Assembly (NCBI GenBank): GCA_003313425.1
Contig: NHZP01000062.1
Location: 62,001 to 126,000, forward strand
Reading direction: 5' to 3'
DNA length: 64,000 bases
DNA from: Pseudopyrenochaeta lycopersici
Taxonomy: Eukaryota > Ascomycota > Dothideomycetes > Pleosporales > Pseudopyrenochaetaceae
In this document: positions 40,526 through 51,346 of the stretch, in pieces
Layout of the letters: each line of letters begins with the position of its first letter
Position numbering within the stretch: position 1 is the first letter of the stretch
The notes under the pieces: generated by a model
What the model saw: the letters and a program-made list of their open reading frames with translations, nothing else
What the model was told of the DNA's origin: nothing
The model's database searches: none
Made by a program: the position numbers and the translations under genes

Positions 40526-43191
40526 CTAAGTAGATGGCCCATGACTGTCCTCTGGATGAAAATTCGGGTGCCCTATCCATGGATCATCTCCAATAGGATC
40601 TCTACTTAAAGAGGACGCGATATTTAGCAGATTACATTGATCAAAATCCGTTATGAAGGGGTTGCCGAAGGTGGAAGGCATTTGTAAGCCCGGGTCCAAC
40701 ATAAAGTACTGATCGGATTGAAATTCCCAAGAGGCCTGTATAGGTTGCTGTTCTCTGAAAGTGGTGGGGGGACAGTTGAGGGACGGCCTCGCCTGTTCCT
40801 CTACAGGAATATCGGATATGTCAGTTCGGACGGGTGCGCTAGTCTTGATGTTCATTACTAGTTTGTACGCGCGCGCGGCGACGGCATTGCTGAGGCTCAT
40901 GAACCGAAGCCATCTTACGAGCTTATCGATGCTCTCAGAAATTTCCTCGCCATTGCGGGTCGTGTCAGTCCCGCTGAAGGACATCTCAAGAAGGAAAACT
41001 GCAATCGCCTGCATGATGTAGTGTACGATGCACCACCACGGACTTTGCTGATAAATGAAAACCCGGCTCAGTTGCTTGGGAAAAAGTCTCGTTACCGCTT
41101 GAGCGGCTTGAACACATGATTCGGCCATCTTCTGATTAAAGACTGCTGAGGCTTCACTCTGGCTCTTGATGCGTCGCTCGAAGCGGCAAAGGCTTGGGCG
41201 AGAGATGAGTAGTCTGGCGCTATGGTAGTGGAAGCTGAGCAACAATCGCTCGCGCTGAACTCCATGCTCTTGAATTGAGTCCACCGGGCCAGGTCCTTCA
41301 GGTAACACTGCTGCCGCCCATTCATCCAGTTCTTTTGTCAATGAGGTAATCTCTTTTTGAATCCGTTCCCAGGAATCCATCGATTTCCGTGGCAAGTACA
41401 GTTCCGAGAGGGCTTTCTGCACAATAATAGTGATTTTAGTGCGAGCATGTAGAAACGAAACATGCACGACGGGGTATAAATCGTCTCTGGTGGACGTATC
41501 TGATGAAGAGGTCTCCGAAAGTGCGATACTTTTACTTCTCATGCCTATCGGATCCCTCAACTGAGGTGGAACAGTGTTACTAGATTGTTCTTCCGGCATT
41601 ACTTGCGGCAAAGGAACGGTGCATGCGTCGTTGGATATAATATAAGGTCGACCGACGAGGATGCACAATTGGCTCTCAATAGCATGTAGGCTCCACCATG
41701 TCCGTACCAAGTTCTCTTTCTCTTTTGGCGAGGCAGAGGGATCGTCGTTTCGAAGATGGAGGCCAACGGCAAGAGCGAACCGTATAGATGTACCTATCAT
41801 TATCCAGGCTCTAGAGAAACAATGTCAATGCTGTAAACGGACAAGGTTATAGTGAGGACTATCTCACCGGCTAACGTGACCGATTGTTAAGTAATACAAA
41901 GACAGCAGACCGGTAGCCTAATAGTGATTAGAATGTGCCGACAGGGACATCCCAGGGTATCCAGTAACATACCCGAATTATCGACAAGCTTGGAGCATGG
42001 AGAGAAGTCGCAATTTTGTCCAACCCGAGAATCCGAATCGCTCTCGTCATATAGATGCGGTGGTCTCTTTTGTCCGCCCGCCATTCGGCCTGTATCAAGT
42101 GCGAATACTGTGCCCCTATCGCCAAAACCAAGTTCAATGTCGCTTGCCAATGCTCCGGGACTTGATATAGTCGATTTCGTTTCACGGAGTTGTTGTAGCT
42201 TCGGAACTGGTCCTCGAACTCATCGGGTACGACGGGGAAAGAACTGTGAATTGTTTTCATATAGCAGTCAAACAACTTTTCAGCAACCTCTGGCGGAGGT
42301 AGCTCGTATGGGTCCACCATGGCGTCCACGTCAATGCTGTCATTATCCAGGTAAAAGGTGGAATCCGAGACAGATGAGATCCTACTTGGTTTGGATAATT
42401 TTTGCAGAGTATGCAAAGCATCTGCTTGCTGCACAATAACCTCCTTATTGCTACCTTGTAATCCGTTGAGTAATCCATATGGCCGGCCCGTCCCCTCCTC
42501 TGAAGTTGCACTGCCCATTTGAGTTTTGAGGTTCCGCAACCACTGAACTTCAGAATTTTGTCCAACAAAGCCAGTAGCTCTTGATTCATTGCTTCGAAGC
42601 AGATCCTCGTCCAAGAGATGAGGGCCGTCCTTGGAGTCCATTGGCCCAGAATCGTCGGCTGCTTCGAGATTAGGGGCACTTTTACCTCCTTCATTAGATG
42701 ATGACTCCTCCCTTGATCGTCCCCCAAATGTATTCAGTGCCATGGTTGATGCATAAGCGGAGCCATTATCTCCAAGCTATTATGTATTAGTACTAGCAAC
42801 ACTTCAGATATGAGAAGACATACTGAATCGAAAAGTTCATCAATCTTTTTCAGCCATTCATGGTCAACATGGGCACTCAGATCTCTGAGAAGCGCAATGA
42901 GCTGACCGTTCTGGTCGATAGCCCTGCTCGGGAATTAGTTAAGCAATCGTCCAGCGTTTGGAAGACGAACTCTTTCAAGCGATCACTTCGAGCCTGTGGA
43001 TAGACACAAGACACATGTTGTTGGTTTGCGCAGTTTCGACAATGCGGCTGTTCGCCACTACATCTGACCTTACGCTTGTGACAGTTGTTGCATGCTTTGC
43101 GCACATGGGGTTTCCGAGGGGCCTTGCGGTTGTGCTCATGTCTTCCAAGCCTAGAAATCGCTACTTTGCGTGCGGGAGGTCGATTATCCAT
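40526..43191 (-). CDS. Zn2Cys6 transcription factor with fungal-specific regulatory domain
   Basis: Five exons on the minus strand (43191-42971, 42923-42824, 42776-41973, 41917-41868, 41810-40526) with introns of 47, 47, 55 and 57 bp total 2,460 bases, 819 residues. The N-terminal cluster is ACNNCHKRKVRCSGEQPHCR followed by NCANQQHVSCVYP (C-x2-C-x6-C-x6-C-x2-C-x8-C). A coiled coil is completed only after splicing (SDRLKE-AIDQNGQLIALL). The middle domain has the fungal_trans signature (FDCYMKTIHSSFPVVPDEFE; ATGLLSLYYLTIGHVS-RAW; MIGTSIRFALAVGLHL; ENLVRTWWSLHAIESQLCIL). It should be a nuclear sequence-specific regulator binding CGG-type sites; the target pathway cannot be told from the neighbours. 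Start chosen at the first ATG before the cluster. Confidence 0.9.
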
Positions 43192-43529
43192 GCGACTGAA
43201 ACGTGGGCGACAAGAGGATGATGTAATTATGTACAAATGGGCATGGGCGGTGACGGTGAGGGAAGCAACTTAGGTTATTATTCGCTCCGCGGGATAAGAT
43301 TGGCGGTGAGTAGCAGGGGATGTTTGATGACGTAGGCGCTTGGTAGCGGAGAAAGCAGCAAAACTTGATTCAGCTGGTAACGTGCCCCACCACCTAGGCA
43401 CGCGAGCAGCCATGTAGGCTGTCAACTTTATGAGGCTATAGAGCCACCAACAATAGCTATTATCACGAGATTTTTTGGTGGTGAGCTTTAATAGGTATAT
43501 AGAGCAATTGCGCATTATTAAATTATAAA
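43192..43529. other. intergenic, no gene seen
   Basis: Upstream of the regulator gene, presumably its promoter. No recognisable frame. Confidence 0.4.
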
Positions 43530-43860
43530 AAAAAGCCTTTGTGGCGGCTTGATTGGCCGACCTCGTCGATATCGAGCATACAGAGCCTCGTCAGCAACAA
43601 TAGGCTCCTCCTCCACCACAATCGATTTTTGAGCCTTACTAGGTTGCAGGCTTTGCCTCCTGCCTTATTTAGATAATTTGATATTGCTCTAGAGTTGTTT
43701 TTTAAGCTCACGGGCTACCTTTTGTTCTCGCGCAAGGCAGCTTTCTTAGCTCTCTCTTGTTCCCTCATCTCCTTGGCTGCCTGCCTTGTTCTTGATCTCT
43801 GCTCAAGCTGCAAAGCCTTCAGCTGCTTCCGTCCTCTCCGAAGCCGTTTAGCACACGATA
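43530..43860 (-). pseudogene. C-terminal tail of a Fot1/pogo-like transposase (tentative)
   Basis: The minus strand reads a basic coiled coil, KRLRRGRKQLKALQLEQRSR then RQAAKEMREQERAKKAALRE, and in other frames VARELKKQLEQYQI and EEEPIVADEALYARYRRGRP-IKPPQR. Such KQR-rich tails close many fungal pogo transposases; the catalytic core is absent. At least two frameshifts. Confidence 0.45.
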
Positions 43861-43952
43861 TACAGCTGCATCAGGGTATTGATTGCCTCGCTTTTCTGGT
43901 GTTGTTTACGACTTCCGCAGCGCTGTTAGATCTTCATTCCATCACCGCTAGT

Positions 43953-44238
43953 TGAATCCCATGATCAGGTTGCCTATTGGCAGGAGCAGTTGAATCCCAT
44001 GATCACGTGTGGCTGCCTATAGCTGCCTAGCAGGCAACCAGGTCTATTGTCTATATAAGAACACCTAGATGGCTAGTCTTTACAATCAAGCCTGCTACCA
44101 CATTCCAACTGGAGCGCCACAGAGGTGACTGCCTGGAAGGCAGTCAGTGGCGCTAGGCAGATAGAGGAGCTCCTACAACTATAAAGTAGTTGTAGATCTC
44201 ATAGATAGAAAATAATCACACTTGTTAGTTTAGAGCTT
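43953..44238. mobile_element. LTR-like fragment
   Basis: AGTTGAATCCCATGATCA occurs twice (about 43951 and 43990), followed by a TATATAAGAACACC box, GAGGTGACTGCCTGGAAGGC, and an end GATAGAAAATAATCACAC / AGAGCTTCAAC. The last part matches the element at 31017-31255 and ends CAACT like the insert at 49119-49287. It abuts the truncated LINE at 44250. No clean target duplication. Confidence 0.45.
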
Positions 44239-45540
44239 CAACTCCTCTTCATATATGGCAACGGTTGAGCTCGCGCGCAGTGCGCTTCGAGCGCCCTGTT
44301 CACCCACGACGTCAGTCGGTTCGCCATGAAGTCGATGATCGGCTCGCTCTCGTCCTGCCTCGGCTCGTTGCCGATGCTGCTCCCTCCCCATAGCGGATTG
44401 TGTCGGTTGAAGTCGCCTGCGACTACCACCTCCGTGTGTGGGTCGCGCAGCTGCTCTCGCTGCACTACCTCTTGGATCATGTCCAGCCTGCTGGTGAGCG
44501 CCTTCCAACTCTCATCCTTTGTCGGTATCGATTTGAGGTCGGGAATGTACACCGATACGACCACCAGCTTCTTTCCCCCCACGTGCGCTACCACTGCCGT
44601 AATGTCCGCCGAGTCTACATACACCTGGGTCGCTGCCACGTCTCTCGATACCCACATGCACAATCGAACTGAGTTCTGGCCTTGTCGCCTGCCGAACGGC
44701 ACGAATGTCGTCCAGTGCGGATTCGTGCCGTGCAGCACCACCTCTCCATCTGCAAGAAAGCACCCGGGCTCCTGGCCCAGGATGAAGTGAAAGTCGGCCA
44801 GCGCCGGATCGTTGTGGAGCGCGTGCTGCGACTCCCCGCCTCTCCACATGTTCGCCTGGAGGATTCGCAGCTCCTTATTCATAACGGTGGCGTGCGAAGA
44901 TCCTGTCTCTCTCTTTCTCGTACTCGTGGCATTCGCGGCTGGACGCCCGGTGTGGACCTTGACAGTTCACGCAGCGCAGGTTGACCGTCTCGCACTGCGC
45001 GTGTCCTTCCTGTGCGCACATGTCGCACGTGACTGGTCGTCTGCAGTCCCTTGCTCTGTGGGCAATCCTCCTGCAGTTGAAGCATAGCACCGGCGTGCGT
45101 CGCTCCTCGAACTGCGAGAGCATGGGCCCACCTCCCCCGAATGTCACGCTGTCCCGGCCGTAGTCTGCCGGAAGGCCGCTTCCCTGTCCTTCTCCACCGA
45201 GAACTTGATCACGCTCGCGGTGTGGCTCGCCCGCCACATTCGGAAGTCCTTGATCGCGGCCCCAGCGAGCCTCTCGACCCCGTTCATGCCCTGCTGGATG
45301 GCTGGTTTGGCAGCTTCCGTGTTGGCCACTTTCTCTGCTGCGGCTTCTCCCACACGGCTCACATCAATCACCAGCTGCCGCTTGTGTTCCTTGTCTGTCG
45401 TTCCACTGCTCGTTGTTCGCGACAGCGTCGTCCCAGATCTTGCTGGCTGTCCGCTGGCTGCCACGGACGCCCATGTCCGTGTTGACGGCGGTTCTGTCGA
45501 AATGGTGTCAAGCTGCGCCCGGAGCGATCCGATCGTCAGC
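44239..45540 (-). mobile_element. Tad-type LINE fragment (ORF1 remnant plus endonuclease)
   Basis: Minus strand, same family as 9747-11131. ORF1 is present from IGSLRAQLDT onward (about 45540) with an internal deletion of roughly 280 bases that fuses AAFRQTT to DSVTFGGG near 45150 and shifts the frame. The knuckles CFNCRRIAHRARDC, CDMCAQEGHAQC and CVNCQGPHRASSREC are intact. ORF2 starts at 44882, overlapping the ORF1 stop, and is cut off at about 44250 after the endonuclease. RT and 3' end are missing. Confidence 0.85.
44254..44882 (-). pseudogene. LINE ORF2 endonuclease domain, truncated
   Basis: ATG 44882 gives MNKELRILQANMWRGGESQH, then FHFILGQEPGCFLADGE, LVVVSVYIPDLKS and VVVAGDFNRHNPLWGG: an exonuclease-endonuclease-phosphatase fold of APE type with the N, E and D-N residues visible. 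This domain nicks target DNA for LINE priming. It ends at MANRLTSWVNRAL before the rest of the endonuclease and all of the RT. Confidence 0.85.
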
Positions 45541-45966
45541 GACGGTCTGAAACGACTTCTTCCACCCCTCGTAGTTGGTGACTCCTCCCAACTTCCTGAA
45601 GCCTTGCTCGTTAACAGCTTTGCCAGCGCTGCTAACCTTGGCATGTTTCTCAAAGTCCACGAAGGCCTCCACCAGATCGTTTCTATCTGTGCTGCCTGCT
45701 GGACTTTCATTTATCACTTGTAACTCTCCTGTCAAGTCTCTAAGTCTGCGGTTTTCCGCTCTTAATCTCTCCATCTCGTCACGCCTTGCCGCATGTCCAT
45801 CATCTCCACCCTCCTGTCCCAGCTGCCCTCTTCTCTCCTGTCTGTCGTGTATCTCTCGCCCAGTGGTGCTGCCGTCGCGGTTGTTGCGGCGGTTAAGCTC
45901 CATTTCTTCGAGCCGACGTTCTTCGGCGGCGGTCATGTTACGACGGGTAGGACGAGTCGAGGACAT
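45541..45966 (-). pseudogene. Copia-like gag N-terminus fused to the LINE fragment
   Basis: From ATG 45966: MSSTRPTRRNMTAAEERRLE, a charged coiled coil (DEMERLRAENRRLRDLTGEL), then FRKLGGVTNYEGWKKSFQTV, which looks like the start of a Copia-type gag. The frame runs on for a few codons into out-of-frame LINE ORF1 sequence, marking the junction near 45540. Confidence 0.6.
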
Positions 45967-46227
45967 CTCTGGAACAGTGGCTGAAAAGGTTTCTTAGATG
46001 ACTATGTTGCGCTGCGTTCGTGACGATTGCTGATAGTTGACAGGTGCCGCGATGGGAGAATTTTCACTGCATACATTGCTTTTTCTCAGCTTCACCACAT
46101 CGCTTCCTTTGGGTTCTCTCCCATTCCGTAGGCCCTACAAGCCTCGGAATCCTTTGTAGCGATGGGCCTGCTCTTCCTGGTCTCTTCGTGCAGTTCTGAC
46201 GGGCTCAGGGACTTCCATTTTAGCTCA

Positions 46228-46775
46228 TCCTGAACCCCTTCTCGATTGCTGAGGCGCTCCTTGCCTCTCGAGTCTTTATACAACACGGCCTTGTCAGGAC
46301 CGCGAGGTCTGGGACTGAATGCGCAAGCACTGCTCCTTGGTGCTAATACAACGGCCTCAGGACTACCAGACTCATCCTGACCCCACTTGATTGCTGGGGC
46401 GCTTCTCGCCCCTCAAGCTTCTTGTACAACGCAGCTGTGTCACGGCTGCGAGGTCCCATCACGAGGGAGCTGGTTGCGCAAGCACCGCTCTTCAGTGCTA
46501 ATGTGACGAGCTCCAGAATCACCAGCCTGATTCTGAATCTCCCCTTGAGTGCTTGGCGCTTCTCGCCTCTCAAGGTCCTTCTACAACGCAACTGTGTCAT
46601 GGCTGCGAGGCTCCACCGGGGAAACTGGTGACGCAAGTACTGCTCTTCAGTGCTAATACGACGAGATCAGGACTACCAGGCTCGCCCTGAACTCCCCTTG
46701 AGTGCTTGGCGCTTCTCGCCTCTCAAGGCCCTTCTTACAACGTGGTTTTGTCAGGGCCACGAGGTTCATACAACA
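46228..46775 (-). repeat. tandem repeat, about 150-bp unit, 3.5 copies
   Basis: Units begin near 46228, 46375, 46531 and 46685. Each contains CTTGAGTGCTTGGCGCTTCT (or a close variant), CTCTCAAG, ACAACGC, TGTGTCA(C/T)GGCTGCGAGG and CTCTTCAGTGCTAATACGAC. The last unit is partial. The array lies between the gag fragment and the full-length LINE and could be the 5' leader repeat of a retroelement. Confidence 0.85.
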
Positions 46776-46885
46776 TGCAGCCAACATGAGGGAACTCTTA
46801 CTCCCTATTTTGTATGGGTAACAGGCCATACGCGAAAGCGCCGGGCTCATAACGTATCAAAACTTTGGGGGTGCAAGAGTTATCT

Positions 46886-46966
<81 letters not shown>

Positions 46967-49118
46967 CTTACGCCACAGGGTGCCCAGAAGGCCCATAGGC
47001 TGACTATCCCATCTGACCTAATCGCTTAGACCTCGGTACGCCCACGCTTCATTCCAAGCCCAAAGCAGCTTCGTCCCTCTCGACTCTGACCTCTCTACTC
47101 CTTGTAGTTATACCGTCCAGGACCTGCCTTACTCTTGTCCCCACGGTCCTTCGTATCCGAGAGCCGTTTCCCGACCGTCGACCTTCTCATTACCGGCTGG
47201 CCAACTTCAAGTCCGCGAGGATATAACCTGTGGTGGCCTGGAGGGTCCTACAGTATCGCCTTCACCCTAGGTGTCCAGTGGCAATGACAAACTCGATAGT
47301 CCTGTTGAGCACATTGAGGTTAGGTTTCCAAGACTCCGCCTTTCCATCCAGTGGTTCGCCCGAGGGTAGCCGTTGTTCCGACCGTCCTCCTAAGAAGAAG
47401 GACAGGTCGCCCCACCTGTTACCTGCGACTTTCCGTAGTGCCGGACGGAGCTCGTCCCATCGTGAACATTCGAAGAGGAAGTGGCGAACAGTTTCTGGGG
47501 TCTGTCTTTCACACTCGCATAAGTGTGAATTCGTGGCGCCTATTTTCGCAAGGTAACTCTTGAGCCGACTCTTTCCAGTACGTAGTTGGCACAGTATCGC
47601 TGCTTTCTTATATGTGAGGTTGTCGTACATGATTCGCGTGTGTCGGCCAGGTAGTGCTGCGTCTAGGGGTACCGGCTTATCCAGTTTTGTCCTTGGTAAG
47701 AGGGCGTGAATCCTTTTCAGCGCCGACGGTAGTGTGAGTCCGGAGATCGGCGGCAGGTCTTCACTTGTCGCTTTCTTTGCTAGGTCATCTGCTTTCTCAC
47801 TTCCTGTGATTTTCGCGTGTGCGGGAACCCATTGGACACGAGCATCTGGCCCTCCTCGTCTTCTTAAGTCTAGTACGGTGTTCACGATCAGCCGAATCAC
47901 GGCTTGACCACTCTGGCGAGAAGGTCGCTCCACTGCTCTAATGGCTGTCTGACTGTCGCTTACTATCACATAGGTGAGATCTCTGGCCCTGTCTCTGAAT
48001 CGGGCAATCGTGTCGGGAGACCAAATGGCTGAGATGAGTTCGAGTGCGGCTTGAATTGCTATGAGCTCGACGTGGCTCGCTGTGTATCCGTCGTTTTGCC
48101 CGACTCTGATAGCCTCACCGTGTTCTGCAACTGTATTGTCCCGTCTTCTGGCCGAATGGTAGACGCCGACTCCCGCGTTGTTCCCTCGGTATGAGGCATC
48201 CACAAAGACTTTTAAATCTTCAGATTCGTCTGCCCACTTCTTTGCTTCTTCTCTACTAAGGATGTTGGCTTTTAATCCTTGTTGCCACGGGGGTATGCAG
48301 AACGGATCAATCCTCTCCAGCCCAATAAGATTAACTGACTCCAGTTTCGCTGCCACTTGCTGGAGCGGTGAAGGAAAGCGCTTGTTCTTCGTGTCTATAC
48401 CCTTGCGTATCTTCCACCACGGATGATTTGCCGGGAGGGTGTGGCACTTGACGTAGAAGTTGTATTTCTGTCTGCACAGGCGCGTCTCGAGTTGTTCGAT
48501 ATCCGCTTCCACTTCGGCCCTGGTTAGCGCCACGGTACGAAAGGCTCCTATTATCGCTTGCGTTCCAATCCGCTGGATCTGGTTTAGCATCCTGATGGTC
48601 CGACTTGTCAGACTCATAGACCATATCGGGGACGCATAGTCGACCGTGGGTGTCACTGTTGCGGTGAACAGTTGCCTAGCTGCTCCTACCGTCATCCCTT
48701 TCATGCGCTTCAGAGCTAGTGCTGCCCTCACGCCTCTCTTGGTGGCTCTGGCCGCATGTTGGTGAAACCGAAGTTTCTGATCGAAGACCACCCCAAGGAT
48801 TTTGACCTCCGATTGTGGATGGATTGCTTGTCCATTGACGATGATCGGCCGGTTTGATGTTGAATTGTTCCTGCGTGTGAAGTGGATGAAGGCCGTTTTA
48901 TCAGCTTCAAATGAGGCACCGCTCTTCCGCGCCCATTGCTCTGCTTTTGCTACTACAGTTTCTTGTAGCAAAGAGGTGTTTTCCTCTGCTGACGCCCCAG
49001 TGACCCAAGCAGTGTAGTCGTCTACAAAAGCTATTGCCCCTTTATTGCGGTTTATCTTGGATGAGACCAAGCCCGCATTGAAGTAAAGGAACAAGATGGG
49101 AGATAGCGGGGATCCCTG

Positions 49119-49287
49119 AGTTGTTTCTGAACAGCACATGACGAGGTGGCGTATATGCCTATAGGCAAATACGCCACGATGGAGTCTGTGGCTTGTCTGC
49201 CTATGTAGACGGGGACAGTCTACATGTATATAAGTACACACAAGCCCATAGGTCAATCTATACACTTGAAGAATCACATTTTCAACT
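49119..49287. mobile_element. 169-bp insertion (solo LTR or MITE) in the LINE RT
   Basis: Ends AGTTG...CAACT, flanked by the direct repeat CCCTG (49114-49118; 49288-49292). Inside is a palindrome, GTGGCGTAT...ATACGCCAC (49145-49176), and a TGTATATAAG box. Insert plus duplication is 174 bp, so the LINE frame stays open through 58 extra codons. Confidence 0.8.
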
Positions 49288-49900
49288 CCCTGGGGTAGCC
49301 CTGCCTGCGGTAGGTCCATTATCTCCGTAGTATCGCCATTCACTACCACTGACGCTTTTCGTTGGCTGCAGAAGTTGACGATCCAGTCCACTAATCAGCC
49401 AGGGATTCTCCTGTCCTGTAGTCTTCTAGCAAGCACAGTAACATCAACGCCATTGTAAGCGCCCTTTACATCGAAACTAACTAAGCTCAGAACTCTTCTG
49501 TCTCTCCAGGCTTGGAAGACGCTTTCTTGGAGAATAGTCAAGGCTTGAGCTGTCGATCTTCCTTTTCTTGCCCCAAAATGGCTCTTCGGAAGCAGACGAT
49601 GCGTCTCCGCTAGGAACGACAATCTTTCTGCTACCACTGCTTCTAGGTTCTTCCCCAAGGTAGCGAGGAGGGAGATAGGTCGGTATGCCTTTGCTACCGT
49701 ATAATCCGATTTGTTTGGCTTCCGCAGAGGCACAATCTTCGCAGTCTTCCATGTCCTAGGGAGTGTCGCGGTCTCGAGGGATACTCTGAACAACGCTACT
49801 ATGTGGTGTTTGAGGACTGGCCACAGTTGTTGCCACACAATGGCTGGAAAGTCGTCAGGTCCTGGTGCCTTGTATGGACTGGACGCGAATATTGCCCTGT

Positions 49901-50106
49901 TGTCAGATGTAAAGCCCGATAGGGTGTTAGATGTCACGTGTCGATCTCCAAGCTGCGAGATCCTAGATGGTAGCACAAACTCTCGGGTGTAACCACTTGG
50001 CAGAGGGGCACACAAAAGCAGAAAACGGAGAGAACACAGGATGAATAAACCACGTTCATCATCAAAATTCATCAAAGATCAAGCCAAATAGTCCTTGAAT
50101 CTGACA
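49901..50106. mobile_element. solo LTR, family 1, in LINE ORF2
   Basis: 206 bp, starting TGTCAGATGTAAAGCCCG and ending CCTTGAATCTGACA, flanked by the 5-bp direct repeat CCTGT (49896-49900; 50107-50111). Terminal TGTCAGAT/ATCTGACA inverted ends fit an LTR. The copy at 63051-63253 is highly similar. Confidence 0.9.
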
Positions 50107-51346
50107 CCTGTGCACTTCGGTTTCCGACAGTGGTTCCATTGGCAGGGTCTCGCCGGATCCCTCTTCCTCCTGGTCCTCCACGATATCCGCTGGAGGTTTG
50201 AAGAACTCTCCTAGTAAACATCTTGCGATGTCACTGTTAGATGTGCTGAGCCCAACGTCTGTCCTAAGAGATGGTATCCTTGCAAAGGCAGTGCTATGTG
50301 ATGGATCCAAGTAACGGGCTATGTCCCAGATGTTCCGAGATTCAGCAACAAAGTCCTGCCAGTGAGTCTTCCTTTGATTTCTGATGGCGTCGTGGTATCT
50401 CTTCCGATAGGTTTCTGTCATGTGTTGGAGGTGTGGGTCAACCATGTTCGCTCTCCGTGCTGCTCTTGCCCTATTACGCCAGTAGGTGTAGCTTTTCCTA
50501 AGCTCCGTCAAGTCTTCCGTCCACCATCTCTTCGTATATTGTGATGGCCTGGCTACTGGGACGTGTTTCTCGATTGTTGGCCCCACGCATTCATTGATGA
50601 ACTGGCAGTATTCGTCGACGTCACTGGGGTTTTGTGGCTGTGGGCGAAGCTTTAGCGCTTCAGTGACTCCTTTCCTTATTAAGTCCCATCGTGCTTTCTT
50701 CCAGAGCTTCCTTGGTGGTCCTCTCCTGTGTACAAGATCAATGGAGAATTCCGTGCCGATGGCCATGTGGTCAGAACCATGTGCCGTCATGTCCGTCGTG
50801 CACCCCTGTACTTCTGACGCGAGTTCCTGGGTCACGAGGATCAAGTCAATTGTTGAATTGTGCTCTCCACTGTAGGAGAGCCATGTTTCGGTTCCCCTAG
50901 GGAGTGGACATTGAAGATCAAATTCGGACATGAGTTGGATGATGGGTTCACCTTCTCCTTGACGGGGGGAAGTTGCCACCGCATCACCGCCCCAGAGCTG
51001 GTCGTGCCTGTTAAAGTCCCCAGCGATTAGCAGTTCGACCCGTCTACCATGATTGCGGCGGACAGTCTCGATCGTCGTCCGAATTATGTTGAGCCTGCTG
51101 TTTAGTTCGTCGTCCTCCGGGTCCGATTTAATCGGGACATAGACTGAAATAGCGAGTAGGGGTCCAGTCTCCAACTCGATTAGAAGTGCCGCTATATCGG
51201 TGGATCCGGTCGATACCGGTCGTGCAGTGATGTTTTTGTGTACCCAGAGCATGGCTCTAGGTCGTGGGTTCCCTTCAGAGTGCTCTGGAAGGAATGGTGT
51301 CCAGTATGGGTGGGATTGAGGGGCCGTCTTGTATTCTCCGTCTTGG

